Shown: piece after piece, positions 56,347 to 64,000 of the stretch | Layout: every line of letters begins with the position of its first letter | Position numbering within the stretch: the stretch's first letter is position 1 | Assembly (NCBI RefSeq): GCF_005877905.1 | Contig: NZ_SWDV01000032.1 | Location: 25,833-89,832, forward strand | Reading direction: 5' to 3' | DNA from: Pseudomonas nicosulfuronedens | Lineage (GTDB): Bacteria > Pseudomonadota > Gammaproteobacteria > Pseudomonadales > Pseudomonadaceae | DNA: 64,000 bases | The notes under the pieces: model-generated | What the model was told of the DNA's origin: nothing | Databases searched by the model: none | The model's input: the letters and a program-made list of their open reading frames with translations, nothing else | Position numbers and translations under genes: made by a program

Positions 56347-56772
56347 TCAGAAAGGTTTGACGACCACCAGTATCACGATGGCGATCAGGAACAGCACCGG
56401 CACTTCGTTGAACCAGCGGTAGAACACGTGGCTGCGGCCTTTCTCGCCACGGGCGAAGCGCTTGAGCATGGCGCCACAGGCGTGGTGGTAGCCGATCAGC
56501 AGGACCACCAGGGTCAGCTTGGCGTGCATCCAGCCCTGGGTCAGCCAGGCCGGGTTGAGGTAGAGCATCCAGGCGCCGAGGACGAGGGTGAGGATCATCG
56601 ACGGGCCCATGATGCCGCGGTACAGCTTGCGCTCCATGGTGCAGAAGCGCTCGCGGCTGGCGGCGTCCTCGCTCATGGCGTGGTAGACGAACAGGCGTGG
56701 CAGATAGAAGAGGCCGGCAAACCAGCAGACCACGGCAATGATGTGAAAGGCTTTCAACCACAGGTAAAGCAT
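56347..56772 (-). CDS. hemJ: Protoporphyrinogen IX oxidase HemJ
   Basis: HemJ (141 residues) is a four-helix inner-membrane protein oxidising protoporphyrinogen IX, the haem route used by bacteria lacking HemG and HemY. The conserved His lies in LWLKAFHIIAVVCWFAGLFY, with Arg-Leu-Phe-Val-Tyr-His following. Length agrees with the family (about 140-150). It lies 19 bases downstream of the monooxygenase-like gene's start, and both point the same way. Confidence 0.92.
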   Translation of the reverse strand: MLYLWLKAFHIIAVVCWFAGLFYLPRLFVYHAMSEDAASRERFCTMERKLYRGIMGPSMILTLVLGAWMLYLNPAWLTQGWMHAKLTLVVLLIGYHHACGAMLKRFARGEKGRSHVFYRWFNEVPVLFLIAIVILVVVKPF

Positions 56773-56929
56773 CAGGACTTCCTCGGATCACGGTAGAGCC
56801 GATAGTAGTGGCGCCGTGCAATGGCGTCATCCCTGGTTCTATTACACTAGGAGCGTCATCGACCTTCCCATGCGTGGTGCGTTGCCGCGTGTGCCGCTTG
56901 GCATCCGGTAGATGCCCGGCTCATTGCCC

Positions 56930-58297
56930 ATGTCCGATTCCCCATCGCCAGAGCACTCCATCGAGCCGCTTGCCGAGGCTGTGCAACGCCCGGCCGCCAA
57001 GCGCCCCTTGCTTCGGCATCCGCTGTTGCGGCGCTGGCGCCGAACCCTGGCGTTCTGGCTCGGGGCCTTGTTGGTCGGCCTGGTGGCGCTGGCTTTTGCT
57101 CATCTGGCGGATCTGGCCAGTGCGACTTTCCGTGGTGTGGTCGCGCACAGTCAGTGGTGGCCCTGGCTGATCTGCCCGCTGGGTTTTGCCGGGCTGGTAT
57201 GGATGACCCAGGGGGCGCTGAAGAACACCCGCGGTAGCGGTATTCCACAAGTCATCGTGGCGTTGGACCAGCGCAGCAGCCGCACACGCAATGCATTGCT
57301 GTCGGTGCGAATCGCTGTGGGCAAGCTGCTGTTGACCTTGCTCGCGTTGTTGGCCGGTGCCTCGGCGGGGCGTGAGGGCCCTACGGTGCACATCGGTGCG
57401 GCGCTGATGTATTCATTCGGCCGTCGCCTGGGGCTCTATGACAAGCGTACGGTGTCCGGCCTGATCATCGCCGGTGGCGCGGCGGGCATTGCGGCCGCCT
57501 TCAATACGCCGCTGGGCGGGGTGGTGTTCGCCATCGAAGAACTGAGCCGCACCTTCGAGCAGCGCTTCAGCGGGCTGGTGCTCACTGCTGTGCTGCTCGG
57601 CGGCATGGTCACGCTCGGTCTGATGGGCAGCTACAGCTACTTCGGCCGCCTCTCGGAAAGCATGCCGCTGGGGCCGGCTTGGATCGCCGTAGTCGCCTGC
57701 GGGGTGATTGGCGGTTTGCTCGGCGGGCTTTACTGCCGGCTGGTGCTGCCGACCCAGCGCGGCCCGCTCAGTTTCATCAGCCGCTGGCGCGGGCGCTGGC
57801 CGATCCGCTTCGCCGCGGCCTGCGGGCTGGTACTGGCGCTGCTTGGCTTTCTGTCCGGGCAGCATGTGTTCGGTACCGGGTATGCCGAAACCCGTTCCAT
57901 CCTCGAAGGGCAGCCAGTGGTGGGACATGACTTCCTCCTGTGGAAGTTCCTCGCCAACGTGATTTCCTTCATCGCCGGCATCCCGGGCGGGCTGTTCTCG
58001 CCCTCGCTCACCGTCGGTGCCAGCCTGGCTCCCTGGCTGGCACCGCTGATCCCGGGTGCAAGCCTGCCAGCAGTGGCGCTGCTGGGGATGTCAGCCTACC
58101 TCGCCGGGGTCACGCGCACGCCGCTCACCGCTACGGTGATCACCGTGGAAATGTCCCACAGCCCGGACATGCTGATCCCGATCCTTGCCGCCACACTGCT
58201 GGCCAGTGGCGTGTCGGCGCGCCTGAACCCGCTGCCGATCTATCACGCGCTCGCTCGTCAGATGCAGGAAACCCTGGCTCCGACCAAAGGCTCTTAA
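56930..58297 (+). CDS. CLC-type chloride channel/antiporter
   Basis: A 455-residue CLC protein. Selectivity-filter motifs are GSGIPQVIV, SAGREGPTVHIGA and GIPGGLFSPSLTVGA. The gating Glu (in GREGP) and the proton-transfer Glu (in FNTPLGGVVFAIEEL) are both present, favouring a Cl-/H+ antiporter over a channel. The ATG at 56930 is used. It stands between hemJ and argC, where I do not recall it in PAO1. Confidence 0.9.
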   Translation: MSDSPSPEHSIEPLAEAVQRPAAKRPLLRHPLLRRWRRTLAFWLGALLVGLVALAFAHLADLASATFRGVVAHSQWWPWLICPLGFAGLVWMTQGALKNTRGSGIPQVIVALDQRSSRTRNALLSVRIAVGKLLLTLLALLAGASAGREGPTVHIGAALMYSFGRRLGLYDKRTVSGLIIAGGAAGIAAAFNTPLGGVVFAIEELSRTFEQRFSGLVLTAVLLGGMVTLGLMGSYSYFGRLSESMPLGPAWIAVVACGVIGGLLGGLYCRLVLPTQRGPLSFISRWRGRWPIRFAAACGLVLALLGFLSGQHVFGTGYAETRSILEGQPVVGHDFLLWKFLANVISFIAGIPGGLFSPSLTVGASLAPWLAPLIPGASLPAVALLGMSAYLAGVTRTPLTATVITVEMSHSPDMLIPILAATLLASGVSARLNPLPIYHALARQMQETLAPTKGS

Positions 58298-58390
58298 ACC
58301 GGCGTGCATTCGCTCTGTTCAGCGGGGGCAGCGGCTCATATCATGGCTGCCCCTGAATTTGGCCCCATAGATAGGTGGAGTGACAGGCAG

Positions 58391-59425
58391 ATGATCAAGG
58401 TCGGTATCGTAGGCGGTACGGGTTATACGGGCGTGGAACTGCTGCGCCTGCTGGCACAGCATCCCCAGGCTCGCGTCGAGGTGATTACCTCGCGTTCCGA
58501 AGAGGGCGTGAAAGTCGCCGACATGTACCCGAACCTGCGAGGCCACTACGACGGCCTGGCTTTCAGCGTGCCGGACGTGAAGCGTCTGGGCGAGTGCGAC
58601 GTGGTGTTCTTCGCCACTCCCCACGGCGTGGCCCACGCACTGGCCGGCGAACTGCTGGCGACCGGTACCCGAGTAATCGACCTGTCCGCGGACTTCCGCC
58701 TGCAGGATGCCGAAGAGTGGGCCAAGTGGTATGGCCAGCCCCACGGCGCGCCGGAACTGCTGCCCGAAGCGGTCTACGGCCTGCCGGAAGTTAACCGCGA
58801 GGCCATCAAGTCCGCGCGCCTGATCGCCGTTCCCGGTTGCTACCCGACGGCCACCCAGCTCGGCTTCATCCCACTGCTGGAGAACGGCCTGGCCGATGCC
58901 AGCCAGCTGATCGCCGACTGCAAGTCCGGCGTCAGCGGTGCCGGCCGCGGTGCCAAGGTCGGTTCGCTGTTCTGCGAGGCCGGCGAGAGCATGATGGCCT
59001 ACTCGGTGAAAGGTCACCGTCACCTGCCGGAAATCAGCCAGGGCCTGCGTCGCGCGGCCAAGGGTGATGTCGGCCTGACCTTCGTGCCGCACTTGACCCC
59101 GATGATCCGTGGCATCCACGCCACCCTCTACGCACGCGTCGCGGACCGTGGCGTCGACCTGCAGAAGCTGTATGAAGAGCGCTACGCCAACGAACCGTTC
59201 GTCGACGTGATGCCAGCCGGCAGCCATCCGGAAACCCGCAGCGTGCGTGGCGCCAACGTCTGCCGCATCGCGGTGCACCGCCCGCAAGGTGGCGACCTGG
59301 TGGTGATCCTGTCGGTCATCGACAACCTGGTGAAGGGCGCGTCCGGCCAGGCGATCCAGAACATGAACATCCTGTTCGGCCTGGACGAGCACCTGGGCCT
59401 GTCCAACGTCGCGCTGCTGCCCTGA
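58391..59425 (+). CDS. argC: N-acetyl-gamma-glutamyl-phosphate reductase
   Basis: ArgC (344 residues) reduces N-acetylglutamyl-phosphate in arginine synthesis. The NADP motif [18 protein letters not shown] and the catalytic Cys in [14 protein letters not shown] are present, with the conserved [10 protein letters not shown] further on. The ATG at 58391 is the family start; the longer in-frame ATG at 58304 adds nothing recognisable. Confidence 0.96.
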   Translation: MIKVGIVGGTGYTGVELLRLLAQHPQARVEVITSRSEEGVKVADMYPNLRGHYDGLAFSVPDVKRLGECDVVFFATPHGVAHALAGELLATGTRVIDLSADFRLQDAEEWAKWYGQPHGAPELLPEAVYGLPEVNREAIKSARLIAVPGCYPTATQLGFIPLLENGLADASQLIADCKSGVSGAGRGAKVGSLFCEAGESMMAYSVKGHRHLPEISQGLRRAAKGDVGLTFVPHLTPMIRGIHATLYARVADRGVDLQKLYEERYANEPFVDVMPAGSHPETRSVRGANVCRIAVHRPQGGDLVVILSVIDNLVKGASGQAIQNMNILFGLDEHLGLSNVALLP

Positions 59426-59560
59426 GGAAAGACTGCCCCGGAAGGCGGCCGATTGATCTGGACCAATGGATGAGTCGGATTAGTTGACCGTTTTTCTGGG
59501 GTAAGCGGATAATGGTCCGCAATGTTGTAACGTACGGCTTCGGCCGGGAGAGTTTTCACC

Positions 59561-59911
59561 ATGACCATCGAAACCTTCACCCCCACTCCGCTGATGTTCT
59601 CGCAAGGCGCTGCGAACAAGGTGAAGAACCTGATCGACGAAGAAGGCAATCCGCGCCTCAAGCTGCGGGTGTTCGTCACGGGCGGTGGCTGTTCGGGCTT
59701 CCAGTACGGATTCACCTTCGATGAAGACACCGCGGACGACGACACCATCGTCGAGCGCGACGGCGTCAACCTCGTGGTCGATCCGATGAGCTTCCAGTAC
59801 CTCGCCGGTGCCGAAGTGGACTACCAGGAAGGCCTCGAAGGTTCGCGGTTCGTCATCAAGAACCCGAACGCAGCGACCACCTGCGGCTGCGGCCAGTCCT
59901 TCTCGATCTGA
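59561..59911 (+). CDS. erpA: Iron-sulfur cluster insertion protein ErpA
   Basis: ErpA (116 residues) is an A-type carrier delivering Fe-S clusters to apoproteins. Three conserved Cys lie in [16 protein letters not shown] and [11 protein letters not shown]. Length and sequence match the gammaproteobacterial family. It stands alone between argC and the convergent anmK gene. Confidence 0.96.
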   Translation: MTIETFTPTPLMFSQGAANKVKNLIDEEGNPRLKLRVFVTGGGCSGFQYGFTFDEDTADDDTIVERDGVNLVVDPMSFQYLAGAEVDYQEGLEGSRFVIKNPNAATTCGCGQSFSI

Positions 59912-59923
59912 TGCCGTAGAAGC

Positions 59924-59954
59924 AAAAACGCCGCGCATCTGCGCGGCGTTTTTG
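59924..59954. terminator. Terminator between erpA and anmK
   Basis: AAAAACGCCGCGC-atct-GCGCGGCGTTTTTG between the convergent erpA and anmK genes, with A- and T-tracts on both sides; probably bidirectional. Confidence 0.92.
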
Positions 59955-59967
59955 TTTGTGTGGCGGT

Positions 59968-61062
<1,095 letters not shown>

Positions 61063-62508
61063 TCAGCGCTTGTTCAGGGCCAGGAAGGTTGCCTTCTCCT
61101 GGTCCATGCGCGCGATCAGCGGTTGCGCCTGCGCCATGAAGCGCTTGCGCTCCGGGCCGCTCAGCGGATCGGCTGTCGGCAGCTTGGCACTCAGCGGGTC
61201 GACATGCTGGCCGTTGACCTGGAACTCGTAATGCAGGTGCGGGCCGGTGGCGAGGCCAGTCATGCCGACGTAGCCGATGATCTGGCCCTGCTTCACTGCC
61301 ACGCCGGAGCGGATGCCCTTGGCGAAGCGGCTCATGTGGCCGTACACGGTGCGATAGCGCTGGCCGTGCTGGATCACCACGGCGTTGCCGTAGCCACCCT
61401 TGCGGCCGGCTTCGAGGATCTTGCCGTCGCCGGTCGCCTTGATCGGCGTGCCGATCGGCGCCGCGTAGTCGACGCCCTTGTGTGCACGAATCTTGTTCAG
61501 GATCGGGTGGAAACGCCCGATAGAGAAGCGCGAGCTGATGCGGGCGAAGTCCACCGGAGTACGGATGAAGGCCTTGCGCATGCTGCTGCCATCGGCGCGC
61601 AAGTAGCTGGTGCTGCCCTGTTTGCTGGTGTAGCGCACCGCAGTGTATTCCTTGCCGCGGTTGACGAAGCGCACCGCGAGGATGCTGCCCGTGCCAACCT
61701 GCTTGCCCTGCACCTGCTGGGATTCGTAGATCACGTCGAACGAATCGCCTTCGCGAATATCCTGGGCGAAGTCGATGTCGTATCCGAGGACATTGGCCAT
61801 CGACATGATCAGGTCGTGGGACAGCCCCGCATTCTTGCCGGCGACGAACAGCGAGCTGTCGACGCGGCCGTGTGCATAGTTCGCATGTACCGAGGGCTTG
61901 ACCAGGTCGCGCTTGAAGTCATAGCCCTTGGCGGACTTGTTCAGGCTGATGGTTTCAAGGTCGTTGCGCTTGACCTTCAGGCTCTGCAGCTCGCCCTTGG
62001 AGTCGAGAAGGAAGTCCACGTCCTGGCCGATATCAAGACGGGTGAACTGCTTGGCGTCCTTGTTGGCGGCAAGCATGTCGTGCACGACGTTCGCCGGCAG
62101 GCCGGCCTTCGCGAACACGGTAGAAAGGGTGTCGCCCTTGCCCACGGTCACGCTTTTCCACGCAGGGTCTGCGGAAGCGGAGGGGGAGGCTTGCTGGGTC
62201 GAATCGGCGAGATCGTTCTTCTTTTCCGCGTCTTTTCCGGCGCTGTTCTGGTTGTCCGGCTGGCCTTCTATCTGTGCAAAAGGCGAAGAGCCGTCGTCTT
62301 CCGTGACCGCGTTGGGTCGAAGATCGTCTTTTTCCTGGAGGATCTGCTCGGTGCCGCTTTCCAGCTCGAGATTGAGCGTGGTCTTCTTCGCCTCGACCTC
62401 GGCCGAGGGGAACACCAGCAGAGCCAGGCTGAGGAGCGCTGCTACACCGCTTGCGGCCAGCAGATGGCTCTTCGGGTAGTACGGCGCTTTCTGATCGGAT
62501 TGCGTCAT
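61063..62508 (-). CDS. M23 family peptidoglycan DD-endopeptidase with LysM-like domain
   Basis: A 481-residue envelope endopeptidase of the MepM class. An N-terminal membrane segment (HLLAASGVAALLSLALLVF), a LysM-like region (WKSVTVGKGDTLSTVFAKAG) and an OapA-like region precede the C-terminal M23 domain. The metal ligands are in AHKGVDYAAPIGTPIKATGD and GPHLHYEFQVNG. It cuts crosslinks for cell growth, and the recycling enzyme AnmK lies next in the same direction. Confidence 0.93.
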   Translation of the reverse strand: MTQSDQKAPYYPKSHLLAASGVAALLSLALLVFPSAEVEAKKTTLNLELESGTEQILQEKDDLRPNAVTEDDGSSPFAQIEGQPDNQNSAGKDAEKKNDLADSTQQASPSASADPAWKSVTVGKGDTLSTVFAKAGLPANVVHDMLAANKDAKQFTRLDIGQDVDFLLDSKGELQSLKVKRNDLETISLNKSAKGYDFKRDLVKPSVHANYAHGRVDSSLFVAGKNAGLSHDLIMSMANVLGYDIDFAQDIREGDSFDVIYESQQVQGKQVGTGSILAVRFVNRGKEYTAVRYTSKQGSTSYLRADGSSMRKAFIRTPVDFARISSRFSIGRFHPILNKIRAHKGVDYAAPIGTPIKATGDGKILEAGRKGGYGNAVVIQHGQRYRTVYGHMSRFAKGIRSGVAVKQGQIIGYVGMTGLATGPHLHYEFQVNGQHVDPLSAKLPTADPLSGPERKRFMAQAQPLIARMDQEKATFLALNKR

Positions 62509-62690
62509 GGCGTGAGTGGTGTTTTTGGAATGTGAAATAACTGCCTAAAATATAACCAAATTCCCTCTGAAGCAACCCTGATGTCGGGCTTCTGACGTCC
62601 TGTCTTCTGGCGCTGGGCAAAACTTGTTTTTAGTGCCTGTTCTTGTATCGTTGGTTCCCTTTCGCAATTCGCAACGTACAGGAACCTGCA

Positions 62691-63890
62691 ATGAAGTCGG
62701 TCGAAGAGCAGCTGGCGCTGATCCAGCGCGGTGCAGACGAAATTCTCGTGGAGGCCGAGCTGATCGAAAAGCTCAAGCGCGGTCAGCCCCTGCGTATCAA
62801 GGCCGGCTTCGACCCGACCGCTCCCGACCTGCACCTGGGACATACCGTCCTTATTAATAAGCTGCGTCAGTTCCAGGAGTTGGGCCATCAGGTGATCTTC
62901 CTGATCGGTGACTTCACTGGGATGATCGGTGACCCCAGCGGTAAAAGTGTTACTCGCCCACCCCTCACTCGCGAGCAGGTTCTCGACAACGCCGAGACGT
63001 ACAAGGCCCAGGTCTTCAAGATTCTCGACCCCGCGAAGACCGAAGTAGCCTTCAACTCCACCTGGATGGACCAGCTTTCCCCCGCTGATTTCATTCGTCT
63101 GGCTTCCCAGTACACCGTTGCTCGTATGCTGGAACGCGATGATTTCAGCAAACGCTATGCCAGCAATCAGTCCATCGCCATTCACGAGTTCCTTTATCCG
63201 CTCGTTCAGGGGTATGACTCGGTGGCGCTGCGCGCGGACGTCGAGCTCGGCGGTACTGACCAGAAGTTTAACCTGCTGATGGGGCGCGAACTGCAGCGTG
63301 CTTACGATCAGGAGCCTCAGTGCATTCTGACCATGCCGTTGCTCGAAGGCTTGGACGGCGTGAAGAAGATGTCCAAGTCCCTGGGGAACTACATCGGTAT
63401 CCAGGAAGCGCCGGGCGTCATGTACAGCAAGCTGGTCTCCATTCCCGACACCTTGATGTGGCGTTACTTCGAGCTGCTCAGCTTCCGTTCCATGGAAGAG
63501 ATCGAGGGCTTCCGAAAAGATGTCGAGGCAGGCGCCAATCCGCGCGACATCAAAATCAAGCTGGCCGAAGAGATCGTTGCTCGCTTCCATGGCGAAGAGG
63601 CTGCTGCTTCGGCGCACAAGTCCGCCGGTAACCGCCTGAAGGAGGGTGAGCTGCCAGAGGACCTGCCGGAAGTAGAAGTGGCGGCGGCAGAAGATCTGCC
63701 AATCGGCGCTGTCCTTAATAAGGCAGGTCTGGTGAAGAATTCCGCGGTTGCTCGCGACCTGCTGTCCTCGGGCGGCGTGCGCGTGGACGGCGAAGTGGTA
63801 GATCGTAGCTTCGTCTTCGCGGTTGGTTCGACTCACGTGCTGCAGGCGGGCAAGAAGGCCTTTGCTCGTGTGTCTCTGGTTGCAGAGTGA
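62691..63890 (+). CDS. tyrS: Tyrosyl-tRNA synthetase
   Basis: TyrS (399 residues) charges tRNA-Tyr. The HIGH-type motif is in [15 protein letters not shown] and the class [15 protein letters not shown] motif is intact; a C-terminal S4-like RNA-binding domain ([20 protein letters not shown]) completes it. The ATG at 62691 is used; the longer ORF start at 62643 adds unrelated residues. It is divergent from the M23 gene and lies just before the rRNA-type promoter. Confidence 0.97.
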   Translation: MKSVEEQLALIQRGADEILVEAELIEKLKRGQPLRIKAGFDPTAPDLHLGHTVLINKLRQFQELGHQVIFLIGDFTGMIGDPSGKSVTRPPLTREQVLDNAETYKAQVFKILDPAKTEVAFNSTWMDQLSPADFIRLASQYTVARMLERDDFSKRYASNQSIAIHEFLYPLVQGYDSVALRADVELGGTDQKFNLLMGRELQRAYDQEPQCILTMPLLEGLDGVKKMSKSLGNYIGIQEAPGVMYSKLVSIPDTLMWRYFELLSFRSMEEIEGFRKDVEAGANPRDIKIKLAEEIVARFHGEEAAASAHKSAGNRLKEGELPEDLPEVEVAAAEDLPIGAVLNKAGLVKNSAVARDLLSSGGVRVDGEVVDRSFVFAVGSTHVLQAGKKAFARVSLVAE

Positions 63891-63909
63891 AGAAAGTTTA
63901 AATTAGTCG

Positions 63910-63937
63910 TTGACGGCCAATTTAAACTCCCTATAAT
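63910..63937 (+). promoter_or_regulatory. Strong sigma-70 promoter, probably of an rRNA operon
   Basis: TTGACG (63910-63915), a 16-base spacer and a perfect TATAAT (63932-63937) are followed by the GC-rich discriminator GCGCACCACTCCC. Such discriminators are typical of stringently controlled rRNA promoters. In PAO1 an rRNA operon follows tyrS, as I recall. Confidence 0.78.
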
Positions 63938-64000
63938 GCGCACCACTCCCAGCGACGAAGCGCCGAAAGAACTTGAAAATCAAGTACTTACAGAGATTCG
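63938..64000 (+). other. Start of the presumed rRNA leader, cut by the window end
   Basis: About 60 bases without coding sequence: CGACGAAGCGCC and CTTGAAAATCAAGTACTT. The second is an inverted repeat (CTTGA...TCAAG) often seen in Pseudomonas rRNA leaders. No 16S sequence falls inside the window. Confidence 0.5.

Overview
The window is high-GC chromosomal DNA from a gammaproteobacterium, almost certainly a Pseudomonas of the P. aeruginosa group. The gene order (spoVR-yeaH-prkA, glpE, apaH-apaG-rsmA-pdxA-surA-lptD, amgK-murU, agt transporter, rpe-gph-trpE, R-tailocin, trpGDC, vfr, speD, coq7, hemJ, argC, erpA, anmK, tyrS, then an rRNA-type promoter) follows, as I remember it, the P. aeruginosa PAO1 stretch PA0586-PA0668. 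The absence of an F-type pyocin, the inserted acetyltransferase and chloride channel, and the different tail fibre suggest a relative such as P. nitroreducens, P. citronellolis or P. knackmussii rather than P. aeruginosa itself. This is inferred from remembered synteny, not from a search.

Layout. 1-4.9 kb: stress/starvation kinase operon (prkA-yeaH-spoVR, minus strand). 5.2-12.9 kb: minus-strand housekeeping block for thiosulfate sulfurtransfer, Ap4A hydrolysis, 16S rRNA methylation, pyridoxal phosphate synthesis and outer-membrane assembly (surA, lptD). 13.0-15.5 kb: cell-wall sugar recycling (amgK-murU) and a J-domain protein. 16.7-25.7 kb: a two-component system beside an ABC transporter resembling the P. 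aeruginosa GABA/5-aminovalerate (agt) system, with two related binding proteins. 25.9-28.9 kb: rpe, gph and trpE.

29.2-45.1 kb: a complete contractile R-type tailocin (R-pyocin) cluster sits between trpE and trpGDC. It has the regulators prtN and prtR, a ptrB-like zinc-finger protein, a possible antitermination protein, an acetyltransferase cargo gene, holin, P2-like baseplate, fibre, sheath, tube, tape measure and late-control genes, then lysozyme and spanins. No capsid, portal, terminase, integrase or replication gene is present, so it is a tail-only particle locus and not a prophage. PrtR-type operator repeats, a 21-bp-period P-box and terminator-like hairpins spread through the operon suggest its control: PrtR represses prtN, PrtN activates the late promoter, and antitermination may also be needed.

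45.1-47.9 kb: trpGDC. trpE and trpG are each preceded by a short leader peptide ending in the same ARWRWRA sequence, which suggests paired transcription attenuation on either side of the tailocin. 48-63.9 kb: vfr (cAMP regulator), an OsmC protein, speD, coq7, a HIT protein, an AAA ATPase, an SDR, a DUF805 protein, a nitronate monooxygenase-like protein, hemJ, a CLC transporter, argC, erpA, anmK, an M23 peptidase and tyrS. The window ends in a strong promoter and leader that probably serve an rRNA operon.
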